Positions 25,637 to 34,968 of a stretch of 64,000 bases of DNA are shown here, in pieces. Source of the stretch: JBPRGG01 sp051418075. GTDB taxonomy: Bacteria; Bacteroidota; Bacteroidia; Cytophagales; Cyclobacteriaceae. The notes under the pieces were generated by a model. That model searched no databases, was not told the origin of the DNA, and worked only from the letters and a program-made list of their open reading frames with translations. Location: assembly GCA_051418075.1 (NCBI GenBank), contig JBPRGG010000056.1:124001-188000 (forward strand). Reading direction: 5' to 3'. The stretch's first letter is position 1; each line of letters starts with the position of its first letter. The translations under genes and the position numbers were made by a program.

Positions 25637-26908
25637 ATGTTTAAAGAAAATATTCCATTAGCTGAAAGGGTGAGGCCTAATACCCTGGATGAGTTTATTG
25701 GTCAGGACCATTTGGTAGGTCCCCAAGGGGTTATCCGTAAAGCCATTCAATCTGGCTCCATACCTTCCATGATCTTTTGGGGACCTCCCGGAGTGGGTAA
25801 AACCACGCTGGCTAATATTATTGCTCATCAGGTAAAAGCAGATTTTTATACGCTTAGCGCCATTAGTTCTGGAGTAAAAGATGTACGTAAGGTGATCGAT
25901 CAGGCGCGGCTTCAGGCCAGGACCATTTTATTTATCGATGAGATTCACCGTTTCAGTAAATCCCAGCAGGATGCCTTGCTGGGTGCGGTAGAAAAAGGAA
26001 TTGTTAGCCTGATTGGAGCCACTACTGAAAATCCTTCCTTCGAGGTGATCTCCGCCCTATTATCCCGCTGTCAGGTGTACACCCTCAAATCCTTACAGGA
26101 AAAGGACCTGGTAAGGTTACTGGATCAGGCCATGGAAAAGGATGAAAAATTGAATAAACTTGAGATAACAATTAAAGAATACCAGGCCCTGTTTAATCTT
26201 TCCGGAGGGGATGCCCGAAAGTTACTCAACCTTCTGGAATTAGTGATCGATGCATTTCCTGATCAAAAGACATTTGAATTGACAAATGAACAAGTATTAG
26301 AGGTAGCCCAGCAAAGAATAGCTATCTATGATAAAGGTGGAGAACAACATTATGATATTATTTCCGCATTTATTAAATCTTTGAGGGGCAGCGATCCGAA
26401 TGGGGCAGTTTACTGGTTAGCCAGAATGATTGAAGGAGGAGAAGATGTCAAATTCATCGCCCGCCGGATGGTGATATTTGCCTCGGAAGACATAGGTAAT
26501 GCCAATCCCACCGCTATTGTAATGGCTACCAGTTGCTTTCAGGCAGTAAATGTGATCGGATATCCCGAAGCAGAGATCATCCTGTCGCAATGTGCCACTT
26601 ATCTGGCCTCCTCAGCCAAAAGCAATGCCAGTTATTTGGCCATCAAACGGGCAAAAGTGGCAGTGCGGCAGCAGGGTGATCTGCCGGTACCCCTGCATTT
26701 AAGGAATGCTCCCACCAAATTTATGAAAGAGGAAGGGTATGGAAAAGGATATAAATATGCCCATGATCATCCCCACAATTTTGTAAAACAGGAATATCTT
26801 CCGGAGAAAATCCGGGGGGAAAAGCTTTACGATCCGGGGGCCAATCCCCGGGAAGATGAATTGCGAAAAAGACTGAGGTTTTTCTGGCAGGATAAATATG
26901 GCTATTAA
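25637..26908 (+). CDS. rarA: replication-associated recombination protein A (RarA/MgsA)
   Basis: 423-residue AAA+ ATPase acting at stalled replication forks. It begins with the family phrase PLAERVRPNTLDEFIGQDHLVG. Walker A is GPPGVGKTT (about residues 51-59), Walker B is LFIDEIHRF (about 97-105), sensor 1 is GATTENPSF and arginine finger LLSRC. The C-terminal clamp-loader-like tetramerisation domain includes GSDPNGAVYWLARMIEGGED and KAKVAVRQQG-like segments. ATG 25637 was chosen over an in-frame TTG two codons before. Likely co-transcribed with the GNAT gene, 9 bases later. Confidence 0.95.
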   Translation: MFKENIPLAERVRPNTLDEFIGQDHLVGPQGVIRKAIQSGSIPSMIFWGPPGVGKTTLANIIAHQVKADFYTLSAISSGVKDVRKVIDQARLQARTILFIDEIHRFSKSQQDALLGAVEKGIVSLIGATTENPSFEVISALLSRCQVYTLKSLQEKDLVRLLDQAMEKDEKLNKLEITIKEYQALFNLSGGDARKLLNLLELVIDAFPDQKTFELTNEQVLEVAQQRIAIYDKGGEQHYDIISAFIKSLRGSDPNGAVYWLARMIEGGEDVKFIARRMVIFASEDIGNANPTAIVMATSCFQAVNVIGYPEAEIILSQCATYLASSAKSNASYLAIKRAKVAVRQQGDLPVPLHLRNAPTKFMKEEGYGKGYKYAHDHPHNFVKQEYLPEKIRGEKLYDPGANPREDELRKRLRFFWQDKYGY

Positions 26909-26917
26909 TTATAAATT

Positions 26918-27337
26918 ATGATCACCGAATTTTCTATTTCTACAGACCAAGCCAGGTTGGATATTAATCTGATCCATACCTTTTTAAGTCAGGAAGCGTA
27001 TTGGGCTTTAGGACGTTCACGGGAAACTGTGGAAAAATCTGTTCAAAACTCTTTGTGTTTTGGAGTCTATCAGCAGGAACAGCAGGTTGGTTTTGCCCGG
27101 GTGGTCACTGATTATGCCGTCTTTGCCTGGATCCTTGACGTTTTTATCCTTAAGGATTTCCGGGGCCAGGGACTGGGGAATTTTCTGATAGAAGCGATCA
27201 CCTCCCACCATGAACTAAAGCATTTACAAAGATGGGGGCTGGCCACCAATGATGCCCATGGTCTGTATAGAAACTTTGGATTTAATCTCATCGCTAATCC
27301 GGAAAATTTTATGGAAAAGGTATTTCCTCCTTCTTAA
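26918..27337 (+). CDS. GNAT family N-acetyltransferase
   Basis: 139 residues. The acetyl-CoA pyrophosphate loop is DFRGQGLGNFLIEAI (about residues 86-100). The preceding strand WILDVFILKD and the later LYRNFGF match the GNAT fold. The set (YWALGRSRETVEKSVQNS, GFARVVTDYAVFAWILDVFI) is the common short group of unknown small-molecule acetyltransferases. Nine bases after rarA. Confidence 0.88.
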   Translation: MITEFSISTDQARLDINLIHTFLSQEAYWALGRSRETVEKSVQNSLCFGVYQQEQQVGFARVVTDYAVFAWILDVFILKDFRGQGLGNFLIEAITSHHELKHLQRWGLATNDAHGLYRNFGFNLIANPENFMEKVFPPS

Positions 27338-27395
27338 AGTATGGATTGATGTTTTTTTTGTAAATATGAAAAAGTCAAAAAAAGTTCGATGATGT

Positions 27396-27446
27396 TCGTT
27401 TCATCATCCCTATCATCCGTTTCATACTCCTGACCATCCGTTTCAT
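27396..27446 (+). promoter_or_regulatory. three direct repeats with 21-bp period, probable LytTR operator
   Basis: TCGTTTCAT (27396-27404), CCGTTTCAT (27417-27425) and CCGTTTCAT (27438-27446) lie on the same strand, each 9 bases with 12-base gaps, giving a 21-base period. That geometry is the one known for LytTR-domain regulators (9-bp repeats separated by 12-13 bp). A LytTR response regulator is encoded in the same cluster at 30965. The last repeat ends about 73 bases before the receptor ATG, suited to activation. Confidence 0.65.
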
Positions 27447-27479
27447 CCACATACAAAAAAATGGTAGCCCATTCACAGC

Positions 27480-27487
27480 TTACTTTG
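27480..27487 (+). promoter_or_regulatory. approximate -7 element before TonB receptor
   Basis: TTACTTTG, close to TAnnTTTG with one base shifted, 32 bases before ATG 27520 and 33 bases after the last 21-bp repeat. Confidence 0.3.
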
Positions 27488-27519
27488 TAGTGTGTTTGAT
27501 CATTTAATCGCTTTAACTT

Positions 27520-29913
27520 ATGAAACGTTTTATCCTTCTTCTCTCTTTATTCAATTTATTTCATCAGCTACATGCTGAAAACAACCTCCAGGTAGTAAAA
27601 GGCCGGGTGATGGATCAGCAATCTCTATTTCCACTTCCTGGTGTTAGCGTACTGGTGGTAGGCACAGATCCGGTTTTAGGTGCTGTCACTGATGCGGATG
27701 GATACTTCAGGATTAAACAGGTTCCCATCGGTAGAATTGATCTTAAACTAACTTATGTAGGCTACAATGAAGCTTATCTGCCCAACCTCCAGGTGAGTTC
27801 AGGTAAAGAAGTGATAGTACAGGTGAAAATGGAAGAATCGGTCGAAATGCTGAAGGATTTGGTGATTACAGCCAGCGATCAGAACAAGATGGAATTGATG
27901 AATGAGATGGCCACCGTTAGTGCCAGAACCTTTAATGTGGAAGAAACCCAGCGATATGCCGGCAGCCGAAATGACCCGGCCCGTATGGCATCCAATTTTG
28001 CCGGAGTCAGTGGAGCTAATGACGGACGTAATGATATCATTATCAGGGGCAACTCCCCCACGGGTTTACTTTGGCGCCTGGAAGGCATGGATATTCCCAA
28101 TCCGAACCATTTTGCCGCCCTGGGAACTACCGGAGGTCCGGTTAGTATTCTGAATAACAACCTGTTGTCTGATTCAGAATTTTTCACCGGGGCCTTTCCC
28201 GCTATGTATGGAAATGCCGTTTCAGGAGTTTTTGACCTGCAAATGCGTAATGGCAACAGAGACAAGCATGAATTCCTGGGACAACTAGGTTTTAATGGCC
28301 TGGAACTGGGGGCGGAAGGACCTTTTCAGAAAGGATCAGGTAGTTCCTACCTGGTAAATTACCGGTATTCCCTCCCGGCTGTGTTTGATGTATTGGGATT
28401 AAATGCCGGAACCGGCAATGCAGTGCCATATTACCAGGATTTATCCTTTAAGTTGAATTTCCCCACTAAAAAAGGGCGTTTATCATTATTCGGCATCGGG
28501 GGTATCAGCAACATCGACCTTTTAGGCAGTGAAACCACAGCAGAAGAAGCCCAGGAAGATCTTTATGGCGATATGAGCCTGGATATTTACAATAAAGCCA
28601 AAATGGGAGTTAGCGGATTATCCTATTTAAGATTTATCGGTAAAAATGCCTACTGGAAAAATTCGATGGCAGTGAGCTATTCCAACTTTACTGCTGACCT
28701 GGACACCGTGATCAGAGATCCGGAACTCAGGGTGATCGAAGCCAATGATTATGTATATAACGACTTTGATCAAACCAAATACACTTATAATACGCTTTTC
28801 AACAAAAAATTTAACTCCCGAAATACCCTGACAGCCGGGTTCATTGCCGATCTATACCAAATGAACCTGCAAAGGGATATCCTGATCCAGGGACAGGAGC
28901 GGGATTTGCCGAATTCTATTGGTTTTGCCGGAAACACCGTATTGATGCAGGGTTACCTGGCCTGGCAACATAAATTTAACCACCAGTGGACATTGAATTC
29001 AGGTTTACACTACCAGCATTTGACCCTTAATGAAAATTCAAGGGCCCTCGAACCAAGGCTGGGTGTGAAATATCAGTTTTTGCCAAACCAAAGCCTTAGC
29101 CTGGCCTATGGGAGACATAATCAAATGCAGGGAATGGAAGTATATTTTGTGGAAACAGCCTTACCGAATGGAACAATAATCACCACCAATAAATCCCTTG
29201 GGTTTACTACCAGTAACCATTTTATTGCCAGTTATGACTGGATGATACGGCCCAATCTGAGACTCAAGCTGGAAGCCTATTACCAGGACATATCCAATGT
29301 ACCGGTAGAACAACAACCCAGTCATTTTTCCATGTTGAATGCCGGAGCAGATTTTGGTCTGCCTGACACGGATTCCTTGGTAAATCAGGGTACCGGTTTC
29401 AACCAAGGCCTGGAATTCACCCTGGAGAAATTCTTCAGTCAATCCTATTATTTCCTGCTGACCGGTTCCTTTTTTGAAGCCAGGTACAAGGGAAGTGACG
29501 GCATTGAAAGAAACACTGCTTTTAATGGCAATTATGTGATCAATGCTCTGGCCGGTAAGGAATGGGCCGTAGGGCGAAAAAATAACAGCATAGCAGTGGA
29601 TCTGAAGTTTACCACTGCCGGTAACAGGAGGTACATTCCCATCGACCTTTCCGCCTCACAACAAGCTGGATATGCCGTTTTTGATAATGAAAGGGCCTTC
29701 CAGGATCGTTTTGCTGATTACCTCCGGACTGACCTGAAATTTACCTTTAGAAAAGAACATAAAAAAATCACGGAGGAGTATGTGATAGACATTCAAAATG
29801 TCACCAACAATCAAAATCTGTTTAGTCAAAGGTACAATGCCATAACCGGCACCATAGGCAATACCTATCAATTAGGTCTTTGGCCCATAGCGCAATACCG
29901 GATTTTATTTTAA
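27520..29913 (+). CDS. TonB-dependent receptor with carboxypeptidase-regulatory-like domain
   Basis: 797 residues. Signal peptide (cut near residue 19, LHAEN). A CarboxypepD_reg-like domain is at about 25-110 (VKGRVMDQQSLFPLPGVSVLVVG, YFRIKQVPIG). The plug (about 120-235) has the NDGRNDIIIRGNSP box, followed by the 22-strand barrel ending in WPIAQYRILF with a terminal Phe. Such receptors import ligands such as siderophores or glycans with TonB-ExbBD energy; the ligand is not indicated. Immediately downstream are a LytS-type kinase and a LytTR regulator, and direct repeats lie in the promoter, so it is probably the target of that pair. Confidence 0.9.
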   Translation: MKRFILLLSLFNLFHQLHAENNLQVVKGRVMDQQSLFPLPGVSVLVVGTDPVLGAVTDADGYFRIKQVPIGRIDLKLTYVGYNEAYLPNLQVSSGKEVIVQVKMEESVEMLKDLVITASDQNKMELMNEMATVSARTFNVEETQRYAGSRNDPARMASNFAGVSGANDGRNDIIIRGNSPTGLLWRLEGMDIPNPNHFAALGTTGGPVSILNNNLLSDSEFFTGAFPAMYGNAVSGVFDLQMRNGNRDKHEFLGQLGFNGLELGAEGPFQKGSGSSYLVNYRYSLPAVFDVLGLNAGTGNAVPYYQDLSFKLNFPTKKGRLSLFGIGGISNIDLLGSETTAEEAQEDLYGDMSLDIYNKAKMGVSGLSYLRFIGKNAYWKNSMAVSYSNFTADLDTVIRDPELRVIEANDYVYNDFDQTKYTYNTLFNKKFNSRNTLTAGFIADLYQMNLQRDILIQGQERDLPNSIGFAGNTVLMQGYLAWQHKFNHQWTLNSGLHYQHLTLNENSRALEPRLGVKYQFLPNQSLSLAYGRHNQMQGMEVYFVETALPNGTIITTNKSLGFTTSNHFIASYDWMIRPNLRLKLEAYYQDISNVPVEQQPSHFSMLNAGADFGLPDTDSLVNQGTGFNQGLEFTLEKFFSQSYYFLLTGSFFEARYKGSDGIERNTAFNGNYVINALAGKEWAVGRKNNSIAVDLKFTTAGNRRYIPIDLSASQQAGYAVFDNERAFQDRFADYLRTDLKFTFRKEHKKITEEYVIDIQNVTNNQNLFSQRYNAITGTIGNTYQLGLWPIAQYRILF

Positions 29914-29955
29914 CATTATTGGTGAATCATATATTATTTGAATAAATTCGTTGAC

Positions 29956-30990
29956 ATGTCCTCACAGGAACAAGAATATCATCACAGTTTAGGTCAGCGG
30001 CTGCTCCTGATCATCCTGGTGGCAGTCCTGATCAGTACTATACAATATATTTTCTCGGATAATTTTATCTGGAAAGATCCTGTACTTAATCTGATCTATA
30101 CTTTTGTGTACTGGCAGGGAAATTATAAGTTTTCCTGTTATATCGAAGAAAAATACAGCAACCTGGAGAATACAGCCAAAAAGTTTGGTATTTATCTGTC
30201 TTTTGCCTTTATCCTGGCTGCAGTAGTTTCTTTATTGGTCAATTTTATATTTTATGGCTTCTATTTCGAATTTGAAAGGATATTCTCCGATTTTCTGATT
30301 GGTTTTGGGGTAACATTATTAATCAGTTTTATTTATGCTACCTTTTCTTATTCTGAATTATTGAAGCAATCAATTCGGGAAAAGGAAACCTTGAAGAGAA
30401 GTCATATAGAAAATGAATTGAAAGTGCTGAGTGACCAGGTCAATCCGCATTTTCTGTTCAATTCACTTAATACTTTAATGTCACTGATACCTGAAGATCA
30501 GGACCTGGCGGTAGAATTTACCCGTAAATTTTCAGATGTATACCGGTACGTGCTGCAAAGTAAAGATAAAGACCTGGTATCCCTTCAGGAAGAGGTGGAT
30601 TTTGCCGAGAAATTTATTTTCCTGATGAAGATACGATATGGAGAAAACCTGCTGATTAAGCAAGAAATAGAACCTTGCCATCTGAACCTAAAGATGCCCT
30701 GTCTGGCCCTGCAAATGGTAATTGAAAATGCAACCAAACATAATACCATATCTCAGGCTAAGTCTTTGACCATTCAGATTCTGTCGGAGAAAAATGATTA
30801 TATCATCGTATCCAATAATATTAATCCTAAATTAACCCCGGAAAATGGCACAGGCACCGGATTGGAAAACATCCGCCGCAGATATGCTTATTATTCTGAT
30901 AAAAAAATGGAGATCATTCAATCTGCTGAGCAATTCAAAGTTAAATTACCCCTATTACAGGTAGATGCTTATGAGATCGATCATCATTGA
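29956..30990 (+). CDS. LytS-type sensor histidine kinase (His_kinase, PF06580 type)
   Basis: 344 residues from ATG 29956 (a TTG six codons earlier is possible). Four hydrophobic helices occupy residues 15-135. The phospho-accepting His165 lies in DQVNPHFLFNSLN, the signature of this kinase class. The HATPase part follows, with the N-box LQMVIENATKHN (near 255) and GTGLENIRRRY. It has no extracellular sensor domain of size. It overlaps the response regulator by 26 bases and follows the TonB receptor gene by 42 bases, so a three-gene unit is likely. Confidence 0.92.
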   Translation: MSSQEQEYHHSLGQRLLLIILVAVLISTIQYIFSDNFIWKDPVLNLIYTFVYWQGNYKFSCYIEEKYSNLENTAKKFGIYLSFAFILAAVVSLLVNFIFYGFYFEFERIFSDFLIGFGVTLLISFIYATFSYSELLKQSIREKETLKRSHIENELKVLSDQVNPHFLFNSLNTLMSLIPEDQDLAVEFTRKFSDVYRYVLQSKDKDLVSLQEEVDFAEKFIFLMKIRYGENLLIKQEIEPCHLNLKMPCLALQMVIENATKHNTISQAKSLTIQILSEKNDYIIVSNNINPKLTPENGTGTGLENIRRRYAYYSDKKMEIIQSAEQFKVKLPLLQVDAYEIDHH

Positions 30991-31738
30991 AGATGAATTA
31001 CCAGCTGCCAGGCGGTTGCAGAAAATTCTGGAACAGTCAAAATATGCCATTGAGGTACTCACTGTATTAGATAGTGTAGAATCCAGTGTGCACTGGCTTA
31101 AAAATAATCCGGCTCCTGACCTGATGTTTGTGGATATTCATCTGGCTGATGGTTATTCTTTTGAAATTTTCCGTCAGGTGCAGATGGATGCACCCATTAT
31201 ATTTACAACCGCATATGATGAATATGCTTTGAAGGCTTTTGAATTAAACAGTATTGATTATCTGCTCAAACCAATTGATGAAGAAAAATTGGAAAAAAGT
31301 TTAGAAAAATATAATACATTGACCAGCAGGTTCCAAATGCTTGAATTATCATCCCTGGAGCAACTATTAATAGGGATGCAGCAAAAAAAACATTACAAAA
31401 ACAGATTTCTGATCAGGCAAAATGAGCAGTTGATCACAGTAGATGAAAAGCAGATCGCATATTTTGTAGCCACCAATAAACTGGTCCTGATGGTAACTCC
31501 GGAAAACAGGTTATTCCCGATAGATTTTACCCTGGATGAACTGGAGCAGCAAATGGATCCAATAAAATTTTTTAGATTGAACCGTCAGTATTTAGCCCGT
31601 TTTGATGCCATTGCTGCCATTCATCAATTTTTTAATGGAAAATTAAAAATCGATTTACATCCAAAACAAAAGGATGAGGTATTGGTAAGTCGGGAAAAAG
31701 CGCCGATATTCAAAAGATGGCTGGAAGGAGAAAGTTAA
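30965..31738 (+). CDS. LytTR family response regulator
   Basis: 257 residues. The receiver domain (about 3-120) has the acidic pocket EDE and phospho-Asp57 in FVDIHLADG, TTA near 82 and Lys near 103 (LLKPID). The LytTR DNA-binding domain is at about 145-255 (FLIRQNEQLITVDEKQIAYFVA, FFRLNRQYLARFDAIAAI). LytTR proteins bind 9-bp direct repeats spaced about 21 bp, exactly what lies upstream of the receptor. ATG 30971 is an alternative start, two codons in. Co-transcribed with its kinase. Confidence 0.93.
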   Translation: MLMRSIIIEDELPAARRLQKILEQSKYAIEVLTVLDSVESSVHWLKNNPAPDLMFVDIHLADGYSFEIFRQVQMDAPIIFTTAYDEYALKAFELNSIDYLLKPIDEEKLEKSLEKYNTLTSRFQMLELSSLEQLLIGMQQKKHYKNRFLIRQNEQLITVDEKQIAYFVATNKLVLMVTPENRLFPIDFTLDELEQQMDPIKFFRLNRQYLARFDAIAAIHQFFNGKLKIDLHPKQKDEVLVSREKAPIFKRWLEGES

Positions 31739-31744
31739 TTTACT

Positions 31745-31859
31745 GCCAATACTGGTATTCATACTTTTCTATTTGTAGTACCTGTTCCAATTAAATTTTC
31801 CTACACGCATTTACCAAAATGTCATTAACAAATGTATATCCATTCCGTACAGTATTGGC
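31745..31859. repeat. 10-bp inverted repeat pair after LytTR gene
   Basis: GCCAATACTG (31745-31754) and its complement CAGTATTGGC (31850-31859) are 95 bases apart in a gap before the next gene. Meaning unknown. Confidence 0.3.
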
Positions 31860-31936
31860 CATAAAATGTACGTATTTGACACACATTGAATTTCACCACA
31901 AAACCTAAACATCTGTATATCAACTATTTATAAAAA

Positions 31937-31952
31937 TGGCACAAAGATTGGC
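31937..31952 (+). promoter_or_regulatory. weak sigma-54-like site before small exported protein
   Basis: TGGCAC-N5-TTGGC: the -24 box is perfect but the -12 GC is one base too far. It lies 45-60 bases before ATG 31997. Only a weak candidate. Confidence 0.15.
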
Positions 31953-31996
31953 TAATGTATTATGAATTAAATATTGAATTTGAAAACCAAGAAATC

Positions 31997-32317
31997 ATGA
32001 AATTAATTAAAAACACCATCATAGCCCTCGGAATTATCGTAGCCATTATTACTTTATCTGCCAGCATTAGCTTTGCCCACGAGAATAAAGCTTCAACCAA
32101 CATGGAAATGAAGCAATTGGAAAATGAACTCATTGAAAATTACCTGGAAAATATAGTTTCCGAGCAGCATATCAATGAAAAAAGCATCAAGATATTTGAT
32201 ACTAATGATCAATTGATCTACCAAGGCAGTTCTAAAGATCAGGAAGCGGCTTTGTTATTATTAAGTTGCAGTAAATTGACTGAAATTAATCAGGAAGTGC
32301 TTTACATTACCAATTAA
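31997..32317 (+). CDS. small exported protein, unknown
   Basis: 106 residues from ATG 31997; an upstream ATG at 31955 would give a longer, less hydrophobic start. Signal peptide with a hydrophobic core (about residues 7-26), cut near SFAHE. The mature part is about 80 residues, acidic, mostly helical in look, with LENELIENYLENIVSEQ and a strand pair KSIKIFDTNDQLIYQG. I do not recognise a family. Alone between the LytTR gene and a convergent OmpR-type operon. Confidence 0.6.
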   Translation: MKLIKNTIIALGIIVAIITLSASISFAHENKASTNMEMKQLENELIENYLENIVSEQHINEKSIKIFDTNDQLIYQGSSKDQEAALLLLSCSKLTEINQEVLYITN

Positions 32318-32363
32318 TACGCCTTACCATCATCACTTTAAATCTTTCTCATGCTTGTTTATA

Positions 32364-32395
32364 AAATCCGGTCATAAGCCACCGGATTTATTCAT
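32364..32395. terminator. bidirectional terminator overlapping a response-regulator stop codon
   Basis: 9-bp perfect stem AAATCCGGT/ACCGGATTT (32364-32372 with 32381-32389) between convergent genes. The minus-strand stop of the regulator (32372-32374) lies at the stem-loop boundary. T-rich on both outer sides. Confidence 0.65.
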
Positions 32396-33088
32396 TTTCA
32401 CCGCCGGTGCCACAAGTTTAAAACCCTGACCATGCATGGTCAGAATGCGGATCTTTTCATCCTGTTTCAGATATTTTCGAAGCTTAGTAATATATACGTC
32501 CATACTTCTGGCATTAAAATAGCTATCGTCCTGCCAGATCATTTTCAGGGCCAGGCTACGGGGTAAGGTCTTATTCATATTAAGGCATAGTAATTTCAAT
32601 AATTCAGCCTCTTTAGTGGTAAGCCTGTTCACTTGCTGACCTAAATGAAGTTCCTGTTTGGCAAAATCAAAGCGAAAACGGCCGAAATTGAAGACAGAAC
32701 TGGCGGTATCCGAATTTCGATAGGTCCTTTTCAAAATTCCATGGATCCGAAGCAACAATTCCTCCATACTGAAGGGCTTGGTGATGTAATCGTCTGCTCC
32801 CAGCTTCAATCCCTGAATGGTATCTTCTTTTAATGATTTGGCGGTTAAAAATATAAATGGGATATCAGGATTATTAGTCCTGATGTCTTTGGCCAGGGAA
32901 AAACCATCCTTTTTAGGTAACATGATATCCAACAAACATATATCAAATGTCTGCTCATTGAAACAACTCAGACCTATTTCGCCGTCTGCACAGAGGGTGG
33001 CTTCAAAACCCTTTAACTGCAGATATTCCCTAAGTATCTGACCTAAATTAGGGTCATCTTCCACGATTAATATTTTAAATTTTTCCAT
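32372..33088 (-). CDS. OmpR/PhoB family response regulator
   Basis: 238 residues. The receiver (about 4-118) has EDD (10-12), phospho-Asp54 in LLDIMLP, Thr near 81 and Lys near 104 (YITKPFS). The winged-helix DNA-binding domain (about 135-230) includes LTTKEAELLKLLCLNMNKTLPR and RSMDVYITKLRKYLKQD. It overlaps its kinase gene by 14 bases. No phosphate genes nearby, so the regulon is unknown. Confidence 0.94.
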   Translation of the reverse strand: MEKFKILIVEDDPNLGQILREYLQLKGFEATLCADGEIGLSCFNEQTFDICLLDIMLPKKDGFSLAKDIRTNNPDIPFIFLTAKSLKEDTIQGLKLGADDYITKPFSMEELLLRIHGILKRTYRNSDTASSVFNFGRFRFDFAKQELHLGQQVNRLTTKEAELLKLLCLNMNKTLPRSLALKMIWQDDSYFNARSMDVYITKLRKYLKQDEKIRILTMHGQGFKLVAPAVKMNKSGGL

Positions 33089-34649
33089 GATTCAGGGGTA
33101 AATAAATTTCAAATGTGCTGCCCTTTTTGGGGGTACTGCTTACTTTTATCTCTCCTCCCTGCGCTTCTACCATAGTTTTCACATAGGTCAGCCCCAGGCC
33201 AAAACCTTTTACATCATGTACATTTCCGGTAGGAACCCGGTAAAACTTATCAAATATTTTTTTCAAGGCTTCTTTACTCATGCCAATCCCTTTGTCACTT
33301 ACCCGTACCACCAGGTTATTGGCCTGATTGAAAGTTTCTATCAGGATTTCAGGAGATTGGCTGGAATATTTATTGGCATTGTCCAGCAGGTTATATATGA
33401 TATTGGTTAGGTGGACCCGGTCAGCAATTAAATTTGAATGATCTGCTGCCAGATGCTTATTAATAGCTCCCCCTCTTTTGTTCACCTGCAGATCAATATT
33501 TTTTAAAGCTTTGGTAATGATCTGATGCACATCAACCTGCTCCAGGTTCAGTTTGAAATCCTTTTTTTCCAGGGTAGCCATCTGCAAAACTTTCTCTACC
33601 TGACTACCCAGCCGTTGGTTCTCATCTTTTATGATACTCAGATATCGCTGTACAAAGTTTGAACCAGCCGGAATATCCTGATCCAGTAAAGCTTCACAAG
33701 CCAGCGATACAGTGGAGATCGGGGTTTTAAATTCATGAGTCATATTATTGATGAAATCATTTTTAACATCTGAAAGCTTCTTTTGTCTGATAATGGTAAA
33801 AATAGCGTAGGCAAAACAGCAAATCACAATGATCAAAAAAATTACAGATAAGGAAAAAGCCAGCCAGATCTTGTTGATCAGAAACTGACGTTGATCAGGA
33901 AATTGAATGACTAAATAATTTTGACTTCCTCTGATATCATTGGGAAAAAGATTGACACTAAAACCTGATTGCATAAGTTTTTTCTTATCCTCATCTGACC
34001 GCATAAAAATGAAATCATCCTTTTCCTGATTAATTATTCCATAGTTAAAATCGATATCAATGCCTTTATTGACCAGAGAGTGATAGAGCAAAGAATCCAC
34101 CTGGCTGGAATCAATCCGATGGCCAATTTCCTTTTCCGACGATATCAGCTCATTTAAAACAATGGTGACCATTTCAGATTTTTGACTGAGCCTTTCCAGA
34201 TTATATATTTGATTGATGCGATTGATGGAGTCAATCTGTTGGGTAAAAGACCTGGCTTTGCGGACTTCTTCCCGAAACATCTGCTGAAAGGGTGATTGAC
34301 TCAGCATTTGGTCCAGTTGATCAAAAGAGTTCTGAAACCTCCCGGAAAACTCCGGAAAAGATTGCAGCCTGGACAGGGAATCAAAAGATCCGGGACGGGA
34401 GGAAAAACGAAATGAGGTGCTGTTTTGCTGAAAAACCCGGACTTGAGGTAATTTTTTAGCTGCTATAAAAGCTACTTCCTGTTTTTCCAGCTTACGGGCT
34501 ACATCATTTAATACTTCATGCACATCCTGCCGGAATCTCTCTTCATTTATCTGAAAAGCATTCGAGATCCAGTACAGTTGAAAGCTGATCAGGCCTACCA
34601 GCGAAATACTCATCAAGCCAATGATCATGAACAAAGTGGATCTTTTCAT
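33075..34649 (-). CDS. sensor histidine kinase (HisKA/HATPase)
   Basis: 524 residues from ATG 34649 (MKRSTLFMIIG, a clean helix start). Two ATGs up to 57 bases earlier (to 34706) are also in frame. Helix 1 is at about 8-28, a periplasmic domain of about 240 residues rich in Gln, Ser and Arg follows, and helix 2 is near 265-285. HisKA His305 lies in NMTHEFKTPISTV. The HATPase domain carries the N-box IIYNLLDNANKYS, DKGIGMSKEALKKIFDKFYR and GFGLGLTYVK. Partner of the OmpR-type regulator. The sensed signal is unknown. Confidence 0.92.
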   Translation of the reverse strand: MKRSTLFMIIGLMSISLVGLISFQLYWISNAFQINEERFRQDVHEVLNDVARKLEKQEVAFIAAKKLPQVRVFQQNSTSFRFSSRPGSFDSLSRLQSFPEFSGRFQNSFDQLDQMLSQSPFQQMFREEVRKARSFTQQIDSINRINQIYNLERLSQKSEMVTIVLNELISSEKEIGHRIDSSQVDSLLYHSLVNKGIDIDFNYGIINQEKDDFIFMRSDEDKKKLMQSGFSVNLFPNDIRGSQNYLVIQFPDQRQFLINKIWLAFSLSVIFLIIVICCFAYAIFTIIRQKKLSDVKNDFINNMTHEFKTPISTVSLACEALLDQDIPAGSNFVQRYLSIIKDENQRLGSQVEKVLQMATLEKKDFKLNLEQVDVHQIITKALKNIDLQVNKRGGAINKHLAADHSNLIADRVHLTNIIYNLLDNANKYSSQSPEILIETFNQANNLVVRVSDKGIGMSKEALKKIFDKFYRVPTGNVHDVKGFGLGLTYVKTMVEAQGGEIKVSSTPKKGSTFEIYLPLNHGKI

Positions 34650-34968
34650 AGCAACAAATTTAATGGTTTTGCCAGTATACCATTTCATTTTAACATTTTT
34701 TAACATGCCTTAACCCTATTTTAATAAACGTTGTTTTATTATCGCTTGCAGGATGAGGCAATAAACTGGGATTTTTGATTTCCTTCTTTAGGGATCTCCA
34801 TTTTCATTATTTTCCTAACAGCATCATGATTAATCCTATGTTTGGAGAGAAAAACAAAATAGAGACGATATTCTTTGACCGTGGACGGCCGTTGAATTTA
34901 TCTTAACTATAATTTCAATGATTATATGAGAATAATGATTAAAAGAAAATCAAAGAAAGTGCTGGCCC

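Noticed and set aside
27388..27408. GATGATG/CATCATC hairpin around the first 21-bp repeat
   Set aside because: Its pairing is short and unconnected with the other two repeats; it may be incidental to the direct-repeat pattern.
31937..31952. Sigma-54 promoter for the small exported protein
   Set aside because: The -12 GC is one base out of register; kept only as a weak feature and not used as a finding.
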